Shown here piece by piece: positions 42,481 through 51,669 of a DNA stretch of 64,000 nucleotides; position 1 is the first letter of the stretch; each line of letters opens with the position of its first letter. The DNA is taken from NCBI RefSeq assembly GCF_048320135.1, contig NZ_CP182947.1, forward strand, positions 1,736,001 through 1,800,000. Reading direction: 5' to 3'. The stretch comes from Ideonella_A sakaiensis_A. Its GTDB lineage: Bacteria > Pseudomonadota > Gammaproteobacteria > Burkholderiales > Burkholderiaceae_C. The position numbers and the translations under genes were made by a program. Below the pieces are notes generated by a model that was not told the origin of the DNA, ran no database searches, and saw only the letters and a list, made by a program, of their open reading frames with translations.

Positions 42481-42507
42481 AAATCGGGGCTGAAGCCCCT
42501 CCCACAA
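42481..42507. repeat. REP-like element, inverted
   Basis: aatcggggctgaagcccctc followed by ccacaa, inverse of the unit at 42060. Ends 39 bases left of the GGCC that borders the insertion sequence. Confidence 0.85.
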
Positions 42508-42549
42508 AGTCTGGCACGGCACAGACCAAACGGATGTCCGCTCCGGGCC

Positions 42550-44165
42550 GAGGCTGTGTGGAAACTCTTCGGCACCAGTTGTGTCATATCTCCAGTAGCG
42601 ACGACAGGAGTGATCGATGGGGCGATACGTCGAAGGCCAAGACCGAACGCAGAGCGTCCTCTTCCCCGAGCAACTGGATGACTGGATTCATGAGGACAAC
42701 ACGGTTCGCGTCATCGATGTCTTCGTCGACGAACTAGATCTGAGGAAGCTGGGCTTCGATCGTGCCAATCCTGCAGAGACGGGTCGGCCGGGGTACAGCC
42801 CGGCGACGCTGCTCAAGATCTATGTCTACGGCTACCTCAACCGTGTGCAGTCGAGCCGACGCCTGGAGACCGAAGCACAGCGCAATCTCGAACTCATCTG
42901 GCTGACCGGGCGCTTGGCGCCGGACTTCAAGACCATCGCCGACTTCCGCCGTGACAACGGTGATGCCATCGGCAAAGTCTGCAAGGAGTTCGTTCTGCTT
43001 TGCCGCCGGATGAAGCTCTTCACCGACGGCGTCGTCGCCATTGATGGCAGCAAGTTCAAAGCGGTCAACAGCCGCGACAAGAACTTCACCGACCGCAAGC
43101 TTCAGGCGCGAATCGAACAACTCGAAAGCAGCATCAAGCGCTACCTGGTTGAGCTCGACCGCGCCGACCGTGATGCCACGGCCGTTCTGCCTGGCCGAGT
43201 TGCGCACCTCAAGGAGAAGATCACCAAGGTCAAGCAGCAGATGAAGGCGCTGGAGGCGATCGGTGAGCAAATGAAGGTGTCCGAGGACGGGCAGATCTCG
43301 TTGACCGATCCGGATGCACGCTCGATGGCCACCAGCGGCCGAGGCACTGGCGTGGTGGGCTACAACGTCCAGACGGTCGTGGATGCCAAGCACCACCTGA
43401 TCGTGGCCCACGAGGTCACCAACGTTGGCCATGACAGGGACCAACTGGCGAACATGGCCAAGCTTGCCAAGGCAGCCACCGGCGAGGACAAGCTGATTGC
43501 GCTGGCCGATCGCGGGTATTACGAAGGCTACGAGATCCTGGAGTGCGAGCGCTCGGGTGTGGCCGCAGTCGTTCCCAAGCCGATGACTTCGAACAACCTG
43601 GCCGACGGGCTCTTCGACAAGCGGGATTTCGTCTACGACGGCGAGAAAGACGAATACCGGTGCCCGGCCGGGCGGATTGCCATCCACAGGTTTACATCCG
43701 AGGAGAGGGGCAAGATCCTGCACAAGTATTGGTCGTCAGACTGCCCACAGTGCCCGATGAAGCCACAGTGCACGACGAGCAAGAATCGCCGTATCGCCCG
43801 CTGGGAGCACGACGACATCCTAGATGTCGTTCAAGAACGGCTGGAGCGCGCGCCCGAAGCCATGAAGCAACGAAGGCAGACCGTCGAGCATGTGTTCGGA
43901 ACGCTCAAGGCCTGGATGGGATCGAGTCATTTCCTGAGCCGTACGCTGCCTCGCGTGAAAACCGAGATGAGCTTGCAGGTTCTGGCCTACAACCTAAAGC
44001 GGATGATCAAGATCCTCGGCACTGGGCCGCTGATCGCAGCGATGAGGGCATAGGGCGCCCGCCCTCACCTAAAAGTTCTTCGCGCGGGGCAAGTTCAGAG
44101 ATTGCCGCCTGGCCATCGCGTTGGTCTGCTCAGGTGATCGGAAAACCGAGTTTCCACACGGCCTC
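42550..44165 (+). mobile_element. IS1182-family insertion sequence, apparently complete
   Basis: 1616 bp bounded by 18-bp terminal inverted repeats, gaggctgtgtggaaactc at 42550-42567 and the complement of gaggccgtgtggaaactc at 44148-44165 (one mismatch). GGCC sits directly outside both ends, either a 4-bp target duplication at a palindromic site or an extension of the repeats. The single transposase gene is uninterrupted. Base composition is visibly less GC-rich than the neighbours. No split gene is evident on rejoining the flanks. Confidence 0.85.
42617..44053 (+). CDS. IS1182-family DDE transposase
   Basis: 478 residues. N-terminal DUF772-like domain (NPAETGRPGYSPATLLKIYVYGYL, SSRRLETEAQRNLELIWLTG), catalytic start VVAIDGSKFKAVNSRDKNF near 140 with the first Asp, a coiled-coil insertion about 165-215, second acidic site LIALADRGYYEGYEI near 295, zinc-finger-like CPQCPMKPQC near 375, and RRQTVEHVFGTLKAWMG near 420 carrying the last Glu. 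Full length and intact, so potentially active. Confidence 0.93.
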   Translation: MGRYVEGQDRTQSVLFPEQLDDWIHEDNTVRVIDVFVDELDLRKLGFDRANPAETGRPGYSPATLLKIYVYGYLNRVQSSRRLETEAQRNLELIWLTGRLAPDFKTIADFRRDNGDAIGKVCKEFVLLCRRMKLFTDGVVAIDGSKFKAVNSRDKNFTDRKLQARIEQLESSIKRYLVELDRADRDATAVLPGRVAHLKEKITKVKQQMKALEAIGEQMKVSEDGQISLTDPDARSMATSGRGTGVVGYNVQTVVDAKHHLIVAHEVTNVGHDRDQLANMAKLAKAATGEDKLIALADRGYYEGYEILECERSGVAAVVPKPMTSNNLADGLFDKRDFVYDGEKDEYRCPAGRIAIHRFTSEERGKILHKYWSSDCPQCPMKPQCTTSKNRRIARWEHDDILDVVQERLERAPEAMKQRRQTVEHVFGTLKAWMGSSHFLSRTLPRVKTEMSLQVLAYNLKRMIKILGTGPLIAAMRA

Positions 44166-44237
44166 GGCCGCTTGCCGACACTGCAAAGCTGGACACCCGG
44201 CGATGCAGCGGCCACCATGCAGACTGGAGGCCTGATG

Positions 44238-44843
44238 ATGACCGCAAACTTGAAAACCGTCGAATTCTTCTTCGACTTCGGCAGCCCGACGAGTTATCTC
44301 GCGCACACGCAATTGCCGACGATCGCGCGCGAGGCCGGTGCGCGGCTGATCCACCGGCCGATGCTGCTGGGCGGCGTATTCAAGGCGACCGGCAATGCGA
44401 GCCCGGTGTCGGTTGCGGCAAAGGCGCGCTGGATGGCGTCCGACCTTGCGTTATGGGCGAAGCACTACGGTGTGCCGTTTTTGTTCAATCCGCACTTCCC
44501 GATCAATACACTGAGTCTGATGCGCGCGGCGGCCGGTGTGCAGATGGAAGAAGCGGAGGATTTCGAGCAGTTTGTCGATGTCGTCTTCCGCGCGATGTGG
44601 GTCGATGGCCGCAATCTCGCCGATCCCGAAGTCTTTGCCGAGGTGATGGGCAAGGCCGGCTTCAATGTGTCGGCGCTGCTCGACCTGAGCCTGTCGCCGG
44701 AAGTCAAGCAGCGGCTGCTGCTGCATACCGAAGAAGCGGTTGCGCGCGGCGTCTTCGGCGCGCCGACGATGTTCGTCGGCGAGCAGATGTTTTTCGGCCA
44801 GGACCGGCTGCCGTTCGTGCGGCAGGCGCTGCAGGCGGGTTGA
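44238..44843 (+). CDS. 2-hydroxychromene-2-carboxylate isomerase-like (DsbA-fold) protein
   Basis: 201 residues from the ATG at 44238, seven bases after GGAGG; an ATG directly before it (44235) is also possible. VEFFFDFGSPTSYLAHTQLP has the glutathione-binding Ser (SPTSY) in place of the thioredoxin CXXC, which marks the HCCA isomerase / kappa-class GST group; RPMLLGGVFKATGN and GVFGAPTMFVGEQMFFGQDRL complete the pattern. Acts in naphthalene-type pathways in known cases; no such pathway is seen here. Ends 16 bases before the end of the CusA gene (convergent). Confidence 0.88.
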   Translation: MTANLKTVEFFFDFGSPTSYLAHTQLPTIAREAGARLIHRPMLLGGVFKATGNASPVSVAAKARWMASDLALWAKHYGVPFLFNPHFPINTLSLMRAAAGVQMEEAEDFEQFVDVVFRAMWVDGRNLADPEVFAEVMGKAGFNVSALLDLSLSPEVKQRLLLHTEEAVARGVFGAPTMFVGEQMFFGQDRLPFVRQALQAG

Positions 44844-44859
44844 CCGCCCGCAGCGCAAC

Positions 44860-47800
44860 TCAGCCGAGCGTCGGCTCAACCGCCGGCAGGCTCGGAGTGA
44901 TCCGTTTCTCGCGATGCCGCTCGCGGCGCCGGCGCAGCAGCAGATAAACCGCCGGAACCACCAGCATCGACAGCAGCGGCGCGCTGATCATGCCGCCGAC
45001 CATCGGCGCGGCGATGCGCTGCATCACTTCCGAGCCGGTGCCGCTGCCGATCATGATCGGCAGCAGGCCGGCGAGGATCACCGCGACGGTCATCGCCTTC
45101 GGCCGCACCCGCAGCACCGCGCCTTCGCGGATCGCATCGAGCAGGTCGGCATCGGTCGTCCGGCCGGCCTCGATGCGCGCGGTCCACGCCTGCTTCAGAT
45201 ACAGCAGCATGATCACGCCGAACTCGGCGGCGACGCCGGCCAGCGCGATGAAGCCGACCGCGGCGGCCACCGACAGGTTGTAGCCGAGCAGATAGAGCAG
45301 CCAGATGCCGCCGATCAGTGCGAGCGGCAGCGTCGCCATGATCAGCAGCGCCTCGTCGAGCCGGCCGAAGGTCAGGTACAGCAGCACGAAGATGATCAGC
45401 AGCGTGAACGGCACGACCAGCTTCAGCTTCGCGGTGGCGCGCTCGAGAAATTCGAACTGGCCCGACCACGAGATCGAATATCCCGGCGGCAGCTCTACCT
45501 TCGCGGCGACGACGCGCTGCATCTCCTGCACCGCCGAGCGCAGGTCACGGCCGCGGATGTCGACATAGACCCATCCCGACAGCCGCGCATTTTCGCTGCG
45601 CAGCATCGGCGGCCCATCGGTCACGGTGATCGCCGCGACATCCGACAACACCAGCCGCGCACCGCTGGCGGTGACGATCGGCAACACGCGCAGTTGCTGC
45701 AGCGAATCGCGGATCTCGCGCGGATAACGCAGGTTGATCGGAAAGCGCTGCAGGCCTTCCACCGTTTCGCCGATCGTCTCGCCGCCGACCGCCGATGCAA
45801 TCACCGACTGCACGTCGGCGATGTTCATGCCGTACCGGGCCGCCGCATCGCGGTCGATGCGCACGTCGATATAGCGGCCGCCGGTCAGCCGCTCGGCCAA
45901 TGCGCTGCCGACGCCGGGCACATCCTTCAGCGCACGCTCGATGTCGCCAGTCACGCGGTCGATGGTCTTCAGGTCGGCGCCGGCGACCTTGACGCCGACC
46001 GGGCTCTTGATGCCGGTCGCGAGCATGTCGATGCGGTTGCGGATCGGCGGCACCCAGATGTTCGCCAGCCCCGGCACCTTGACGATGCGGTCGAGCTCGT
46101 CGACCAGCTTGTCCGGTGTCATGCCGGGGCGCCACTGGTCGCGCGGCTTGAACTGGATCGTCGTCTCGAACATCTCGAGCGGCGCCGGGTCGGTCGCGGT
46201 TTCGGCCCGGCCGGCCTTTCCATAAACCGTCGCGACCTCGGGCAGCGTCTTGATCAGCCGGTCGGTCTGCTGCAGCAATTCCGCGGCCTTGCCGGCCGAC
46301 AGCCCCGGCAGCGCCGACGGCATGTACAACAGATCGCCCTCGTCGAGCCGCGGCATGAATTCGCCGCCGACATGCTGCAGCGGCCACAGGCTGCCGAGCA
46401 ATGCGACCGCCGCGACCAGCAGCGTCGCCTTCGGCCAACGCAGCACCGCCTCGAGCAGCGGCCGGTAGACCGCGATCAGCGCGCGGTTCAGCGGGTTGCT
46501 TTTTTCCTCCGGTATCCGGCCGCGGATCAGGTAGCCCATCAGCACCGGAATCAGCGTCGCCGCCAGGCCGGCGGCGGCGGCCATCGCATAGGTTTTCGTG
46601 AAGGCCAGCGGCGCGAACAGCCGCCCCTCCTGCGCTTCCAGCGTGAAGACCGGGATGAACGACAACGTGATGATCAGCAGCGAAAAGAACAGCGCCGGCC
46701 CGACCTCGACCGCGGCATCGCCGATCACCCGCCAGCGCGCCTCGCCGTGCAAGCTCTCGCCGGGATGCTCGTGGCTCCAGCGCTCGAGGTGCTTGTGGGC
46801 ATTCTCGATCATCACGACCGCGGCATCGACCATCGCGCCGATCGCGATCGCGATGCCGCCGAGCGACATGATGTTGGCATTGACGCCCTGCTGCTGCATC
46901 ACAATGAACGACACCAGGATGCCGAGCGGCAGCGAGACGATCGCGACCAGCGCCGAACGCAGGTGGAACAGGAAGACGAAGCAGACCAGCGCGACGACGA
47001 GAAATTCCTCGACCAGCTTGCGGCCGAGGTTCTCGACCGCGCGTTCGATCAGCGCCGAACGGTCGTAGACCGGCACGATCTCGACGCCGCGCGGCAGGCT
47101 CGCCTGCAGTTCGGCGAGCTTGGCCTTCACCGCGTTGATCGTCTGCAGCGCATTGCGGTCGGAGCGCATCACGATGATGCCGCCGGCGGCTTCGCCCTCG
47201 CCGTCGAGTTCGCCGATGCCGCGGCGCATCTCGGGGCCGATCTGCACCCGCGCGACATCGCCGAGGCGGACCGAAACGCCGGCCTCGGTCGTCATCAACG
47301 GCACCTTGCGGAAGTCGTCGAGCTCGCTCAGATAACCCGATGCGCGGACCATGTATTCGGCTTCGCCGAGTTCGAGCACCGAGCCGCCGGTCTCCTGGTT
47401 CGCGCGGCCGAGCGCCTCGACGACCCGCGAGTGCGGGATGCGATAGGCGGCCAGCTTGTCCGGATCGAGGACGATCTGGTATTGCCGCACCATGCCGCCG
47501 ACCGACGCGACTTCTGCGACATCGGGCACCGATTTCAGTTCGAACTTCAGAAACCAGTCCTGCAGCGCGCGCAGCTGCGACACATCCTGCGTGCCGCTGC
47601 GATCGACCAGCGCGTATTGGTAGATCCAGCCGACGCCGGTCGCGTCGGGCCCGAGCTGCGTCTTCGCGCCGGCCGGCAGCCGCGCCTGCACCTGGTTCAG
47701 GTATTCGAGCACGCGGGAGCGCGCCCAGTACAGGTCGGTGCCATCGTCGAACAGCACATAGACGAAGCTGTCGCCGAAAAACGAATAACCACGCACCGTC

Positions 47801-48039
47801 TTCGCGCCGGGCACCGACAACATCGTCGTCGTCAGCGGATAGGTGACCTGGTTCTCGACGATCTGCGGCGCCTGGCCCGGAAAGGTCGTGCGGATGATGA
47901 CCTGCACGTCGGACAGGTCGGGCAGCGCATCGAGCGGCGTCTTCAGCAGCGAGACGACGCCCCAGGCGGTGATGATGACGGTCGCCAGCAGCACCAGGAA
48001 GCGGTTGCCTATCGACCAGCGGATCAGTTTCGCGATCAT
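44860..48039 (-). CDS. cusA: CusA/CzcA-family heavy-metal RND pump
   Basis: 1059 residues. N-terminus MIAKLIRWSIGNRFLVLLATV; block LPDLSDVQVIIRTTFPGQAPQIVE and SFFGDSFVYVLFDDGTDLYWAR are characteristic of the Cu/Ag (HME4) branch rather than Co/Zn/Cd. Transmembrane Asp in GAMVDAAVVMIENAHK; IWVPPIRNRIDMLATGIKSPVGVKV in the second porter repeat. Start overlaps the stop of the adaptor gene by four bases. Exports Cu(I)/Ag(I) through the tripartite complex. Confidence 0.94.
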   Translation of the reverse strand: MIAKLIRWSIGNRFLVLLATVIITAWGVVSLLKTPLDALPDLSDVQVIIRTTFPGQAPQIVENQVTYPLTTTMLSVPGAKTVRGYSFFGDSFVYVLFDDGTDLYWARSRVLEYLNQVQARLPAGAKTQLGPDATGVGWIYQYALVDRSGTQDVSQLRALQDWFLKFELKSVPDVAEVASVGGMVRQYQIVLDPDKLAAYRIPHSRVVEALGRANQETGGSVLELGEAEYMVRASGYLSELDDFRKVPLMTTEAGVSVRLGDVARVQIGPEMRRGIGELDGEGEAAGGIIVMRSDRNALQTINAVKAKLAELQASLPRGVEIVPVYDRSALIERAVENLGRKLVEEFLVVALVCFVFLFHLRSALVAIVSLPLGILVSFIVMQQQGVNANIMSLGGIAIAIGAMVDAAVVMIENAHKHLERWSHEHPGESLHGEARWRVIGDAAVEVGPALFFSLLIITLSFIPVFTLEAQEGRLFAPLAFTKTYAMAAAAGLAATLIPVLMGYLIRGRIPEEKSNPLNRALIAVYRPLLEAVLRWPKATLLVAAVALLGSLWPLQHVGGEFMPRLDEGDLLYMPSALPGLSAGKAAELLQQTDRLIKTLPEVATVYGKAGRAETATDPAPLEMFETTIQFKPRDQWRPGMTPDKLVDELDRIVKVPGLANIWVPPIRNRIDMLATGIKSPVGVKVAGADLKTIDRVTGDIERALKDVPGVGSALAERLTGGRYIDVRIDRDAAARYGMNIADVQSVIASAVGGETIGETVEGLQRFPINLRYPREIRDSLQQLRVLPIVTASGARLVLSDVAAITVTDGPPMLRSENARLSGWVYVDIRGRDLRSAVQEMQRVVAAKVELPPGYSISWSGQFEFLERATAKLKLVVPFTLLIIFVLLYLTFGRLDEALLIMATLPLALIGGIWLLYLLGYNLSVAAAVGFIALAGVAAEFGVIMLLYLKQAWTARIEAGRTTDADLLDAIREGAVLRVRPKAMTVAVILAGLLPIMIGSGTGSEVMQRIAAPMVGGMISAPLLSMLVVPAVYLLLRRRRERHREKRITPSLPAVEPTLG

Positions 48040-49706
48040 CGCGCGCCACCCGTTGCCTGTTGCGGCGCCGGCGGCAGCACGGTCAACCGCGTCAGCTGCG
48101 GCCCGTCGTTGCCGAGAAAAAATTCGAAACCGACGCGGTCGCCGACCTTCAGGCCCATTGGCGCGCCGTCCTTCGGCAGCAGGAAGTCCATCGTCATCGC
48201 ACCCATCTGCAGCGAGGCGATCGGGCCATGCTTCAGCGCGACATCGTCACGGCCGATCCGCTCGACGCGGGCTTCGGCGCTGTGCCGTGGCTCAGCCGGC
48301 GGCGCAGCAGCCGCTGCGCTGGTCGAGGGCGCAGACGGTGCGGCATCCGGCGGCTGGTTCAGCCGCGCCTCGACGCCGCGCAGCGTCGCTTCCGAATCGA
48401 TCAGGAACTGCGACGAGACGACGACGCGCTGGCCGGCCGAGAGGCCACTGCGGATCTCGGTCCGGCCGTCGACCTCGATGCCGGTCGTGACGTCGACCGG
48501 CCGGAAGCGGCCGTCGGCCTCGGCGAGCAGCACGACGCTGCGCCGGCCCGTCTGAATCACCGCTTCGGTCGGCACGACCAGCGCCTTGCCGGCGCGCGGC
48601 TCGCTGAACACCATCTGCACGAACATCCCCGGCACCAGCCGGCCGCCGCGGTTCGCGAGTTCGAGCCTGGCCTTCAGCGTGCGGGTCGCGGCGCTGACCT
48701 CGGGCAGCAAGGCCTGCACCTTGCCGCTGAAGCTTTCTCCGGGCAGCGCCGGCGTCGTCGCGACGACGCGTGCACCGGGCCGCAGCAATGCGGCCTGGCT
48801 TTCCGGCACTTCGGCATGGGCCCAGACCGTGCCGAGGCCGTTGATGCGGAACAGCGTCGTGCCGGCCATCACCGTCATGCCTTCACGGACCATCAATTCG
48901 GTGACCACGCCGCCGATCGGCGCGGTGACGACCGTGCGCGGCTGCGTCGCGCCGCTGCGTTCGACCGATTCGATCTGCGTCTCGCTCATCCCGGCCTGGC
49001 GCATCCGCTGGCGTGCCGCATCGACCAGCGGTGCGAGGTCGCTGCCCTGCATCCGGCGCAGCGACAGGAATTCCTCCTGCGCGGCAACCCAGGCCGGCAC
49101 ATACAACTCGGCCAGCGGCTGGCCGCTTTTCACCGGGTCGAGCGTCGCGCGAACATGCAGTTTTTCGACAAAACCGGTCGTGCGCGCCTGCACGACGGCC
49201 TGGTCGCGCTCGTTGAACGCGATGCTGCCGACCGCATGGATCTGCGGCGCCAGCACCGCCTCGACGACCTCGGCGGTGCGCACGCCGAGGTTCTGCTGGG
49301 TGCGCGGGCTGACGCTGACCTGGCTGCCGTCGTCGCCGTTGGCACCGGCATAGACCGGCACCAGCATCATGTCCATGAACGGCGATTTGGCCGGCTGGTC
49401 GAAGCGGTTGCCCGGCACCATCGGGTCGTGGTAGTAGAGGACGCGGTGGCCGTTGGCCGGATCGATGTCGCCGGCCTTGATGCCGCTGCGGATGTGGCGG
49501 CGCGTTGCATCCTCGCCCTGTGCGATGCCCTGCGGCAGCGGTTCGAGACCGGCCGGCGCGGGGCTGCCGGCATCGGCCGCTGGCGGCGTCGAGGCCAGCT
49601 GGCCCATGTCCATGCCGCGCTGCATGCCGACGGCATACAGGCCATAGCCGGCTGCGCCGATCGCTGCAGCCGCAGCGATACCGACGATCATGTGTTTGCC
49701 GTTCAT
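48036..49706 (-). CDS. cusB: CusB-type adaptor with heavy-metal-binding and fused CusF domains
   Basis: 556 residues. Signal anchor about 8-27; then the metal-binding signature HRVLYYHDPMVPG near 85 followed by SPFMDMMLVPVYA. Adaptor core: TTGFVEKLHVRATLDPVKSGQPLAELYVPAW, coiled coil, VTAPIGGVVTELMVREGMTVMAG. Residues about 475-545 (ARVERIGRDDVALKHGPIASLQMGAMTMDFLL) are a CusF domain, normally a separate Cu(I) chaperone, here fused to the adaptor's C-terminus; the Met/His ligands of CusF are recognisable (LKHGPI, MGAMTM). This puts chaperone and adaptor in fixed stoichiometry. Confidence 0.94.
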   Translation of the reverse strand: MNGKHMIVGIAAAAAIGAAGYGLYAVGMQRGMDMGQLASTPPAADAGSPAPAGLEPLPQGIAQGEDATRRHIRSGIKAGDIDPANGHRVLYYHDPMVPGNRFDQPAKSPFMDMMLVPVYAGANGDDGSQVSVSPRTQQNLGVRTAEVVEAVLAPQIHAVGSIAFNERDQAVVQARTTGFVEKLHVRATLDPVKSGQPLAELYVPAWVAAQEEFLSLRRMQGSDLAPLVDAARQRMRQAGMSETQIESVERSGATQPRTVVTAPIGGVVTELMVREGMTVMAGTTLFRINGLGTVWAHAEVPESQAALLRPGARVVATTPALPGESFSGKVQALLPEVSAATRTLKARLELANRGGRLVPGMFVQMVFSEPRAGKALVVPTEAVIQTGRRSVVLLAEADGRFRPVDVTTGIEVDGRTEIRSGLSAGQRVVVSSQFLIDSEATLRGVEARLNQPPDAAPSAPSTSAAAAAPPAEPRHSAEARVERIGRDDVALKHGPIASLQMGAMTMDFLLPKDGAPMGLKVGDRVGFEFFLGNDGPQLTRLTVLPPAPQQATGGAR

Positions 49707-49707
49707 T

Positions 49708-51030
49708 TCAACGCTCCTTCGTTTCCGCGACGGTCGGGTCTTCGTCGGGGATCAGGTAATTGAGCCGCGCCCACAGCCGGGCGCGTTCGGTTTCCAGCCG
49801 CAGCCGTTCGATGCGCAGATCGATCAGCCCGCGGCGCGCGCCGAGCACCGCCGCGAGCGGCCCGTTGCCGGCGCGGTAATCGGTCAGCGCCGCTTCGACG
49901 CGCGAGGCGGCCAGCGGCTGCAACGAACGGTCATGCAGCGCGAGCCGCTCGTTCAGGTGGTGCAGGCCGAGCAGCATCAGCCGGGTCTGCGCAACGATGT
50001 CGCGCAGCGCCTCGTCGCGTTCGGCCTGCGCGGCGTCGACGCGGGCGAGCGCGGCAGCGACTTCGCGGTCCTGCCGATTCGGCTGGTCCCATTGCAGCGG
50101 CACCGATACCGTCAACGACATCAGGTTCGAATGCGCCGGCCCGCGCTGGCTCAGCATCAGTTCGGCCGACCAGTCGGGCTGCTTGTTGCGTTGCGCCAGT
50201 TCGACCTCCGCCTCGGCGGCGGCGAGCTGGCGGCTCAGCAGCAGATATTGCGGATGGCGCTCGAGTTGCCGCTCGAGCATCGTCTCGTTCAGCCGTGCCG
50301 CGATCAATGGCGGCGGCGCGGCCAGCGGCCGGTTCGCGCTGTCGCCGAGCCAGCGCAGCAGGCGGATGCGTGCGCTGCCGCTGTCGAGCAAGGCCTGTTC
50401 GATGCGGTCGTCGATCTCGGCCACCGCGCTGCGCGCGGCAAACAGATCGGCCTGCGAGCCGGCGCCACCCCGGTACACCGCCTCGGCGGCATCGACCTGC
50501 AGCGCGGCTTCGGCGCGCTGTTCGCGAAGCAGTTCGACCTGCCGGTCGAGCAGATGGCGCTCGAGCCAGGCGGTCGCCGCCTCCTGCTGCAACTGCGCGA
50601 GCGCAACCAGCGCGCCGGCGCGGGCGATTTCGGCGGCTCGGTCGAAACGGGCGCCGCGCGCCTGCCGCTTCGCTTCGGCGGTGAATTCCTGGCGGATGCC
50701 GATCGAACGCATCGTCATGCCGCTGCGCGTCAGGCTGAAGCGCTCGTCGCCGTCGATCGGCAGGTTGCTGATGCCGAACTGCAGCATCGGATCGGGCCGT
50801 TGCGCAGCGGCAATCGCCATCTCGCGGGCGGCCGCGGCAGCGGCATCCTGCGCCTGCAACTGGCGCGAGCGCTGCTGCGCGGCGAGCAGTGCGTCGCTGA
50901 GTGTCAGCGGCGTGTCTGCCGCAGCGGCGCCGGCTGCAAGCGCCATTCCGAGCAGCATGGCCAGCAAGGCGCTGCGCACCGGCAGTGGGCGACGCGGCCG
51001 CGGCGCGCGTCGAGCGGGGGGGTTGGACAT
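49708..51030 (-). CDS. cusC: CusC-like outer-membrane efflux protein (TolC family)
   Basis: 440 residues from the ATG at 51030, six bases after GGAG; an upstream in-frame ATG has no such site. Signal peptide ends near AAGAAAADT. TolC repeats: LTLSDALLAAQQRSRQLQAQDAAAAAA at the mature start, and LSLTVSVPLQWDQPNRQDREVAAALARVDAA near 310. No lipobox. One base separates its stop from the next gene's start region, so it is cotranscribed with cusB and cusA. Confidence 0.9.
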   Translation of the reverse strand: MSNPPARRAPRPRRPLPVRSALLAMLLGMALAAGAAAADTPLTLSDALLAAQQRSRQLQAQDAAAAAAREMAIAAAQRPDPMLQFGISNLPIDGDERFSLTRSGMTMRSIGIRQEFTAEAKRQARGARFDRAAEIARAGALVALAQLQQEAATAWLERHLLDRQVELLREQRAEAALQVDAAEAVYRGGAGSQADLFAARSAVAEIDDRIEQALLDSGSARIRLLRWLGDSANRPLAAPPPLIAARLNETMLERQLERHPQYLLLSRQLAAAEAEVELAQRNKQPDWSAELMLSQRGPAHSNLMSLTVSVPLQWDQPNRQDREVAAALARVDAAQAERDEALRDIVAQTRLMLLGLHHLNERLALHDRSLQPLAASRVEAALTDYRAGNGPLAAVLGARRGLIDLRIERLRLETERARLWARLNYLIPDEDPTVAETKER

Positions 51031-51161
51031 GCCATCTCCAAACGTGAACACCGGTTCGCGACCACGGTCCGCGGAGCGCGGCGAGTCGGGCTCGCCACGG
51101 CGGTCGGTCGCGTTCTCTGGCCGAGGCGGGTCGCCTCAGCGTCGTTCGCGCGGGAGAGGAT

Positions 51162-51572
51162 TCAGGTTCGGCGCACGCAGTGCAGGATCGCGTGCGGAGG
51201 CGCACCGGCGACCAGCGCACTCGGGCTCGCGGCGGCCGGCCGCTCGAGCCAGCCGAGCAGTAGCGGCGGCGCAAGCTCGTACAGCGGCACCGGGATTGCC
51301 GGCGGCACCGCCACGCTTGCACTGTGGCTGCTCTGCTGATCGGCTTCGCAATGCGCCGCGCACAGGTTCGGCAGCAGCGGATCGACGGCACCGAGCACGT
51401 CGCCGCAGTCGGCCATCGCCGGCATCTCAATCATCGCGGCGGCAGGTTCGTCGCCAGCAGACGACGTGGCCTGCGCCAGCGCTGGGCACGCATAGGCGGC
51501 GACGGCGAACTGCACGCCGAGCAACGCGGCGATCAGCCATCGCGCAATCGTTCGCAGCAGTGTCCGGTTCAT
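51162..51572 (-). CDS. Small exported Cys/Met/His-containing protein of the copper cluster
   Basis: 136 residues. Signal peptide about 1-34 (RWLIAALLGVQFAVAAYACPALAQ). Mature part has ATSSAGDEPAAAMIEMPAMADCGDVL, NLCAAHCEADQQSSHS and a C-terminal HCVRRT, i.e. four or five Cys with Met and His nearby, a composition suited to soft-metal binding. Position ahead of cusC on the same strand (130-base gap) recalls the short Cys/His-rich proteins (CopL-like) that precede copper operons in other proteobacteria. No firm family match; metal binding is inferred. Confidence 0.6.
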   Translation of the reverse strand: MNRTLLRTIARWLIAALLGVQFAVAAYACPALAQATSSAGDEPAAAMIEMPAMADCGDVLGAVDPLLPNLCAAHCEADQQSSHSASVAVPPAIPVPLYELAPPLLLGWLERPAAASPSALVAGAPPHAILHCVRRT

Positions 51573-51669
51573 CGTGTTGCGTTCAGCGCAGGCAGGTCGG
51601 GAAGAGCGCGATTGTCTGCCAGAACGGGGCCGCCTGCGTGGCAGTGGTCATCGGGCGGCTGCCGGGCGC

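Larger units (their letters stand above)
41995..42549. other. Gene-free mosaic left of the insertion sequence
   Basis: About 555 bases with no convincing gene. Contains a REP unit at 42060-42083, a GC-box mosaic at about 42240-42370 (gagcgcagcgagc, gagcgaagcgagtgcagcgagt), nested inverted repeats, and a REP unit in opposite orientation at 42481-42507, then the IS end. Open frames here cross the REPs and look accidental. Confidence 0.6.

Noticed and set aside
42546..44169. IS insertion disrupting a gene
   Set aside because: Joining the flanks across GGCC gives no continuous recognisable protein; the left flank is REP-rich non-coding sequence.
44740..48555. Plus-strand open frame of 1271 codons
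   Set aside because: Antisense shadow of cusA/cusB with biased composition; no motif.
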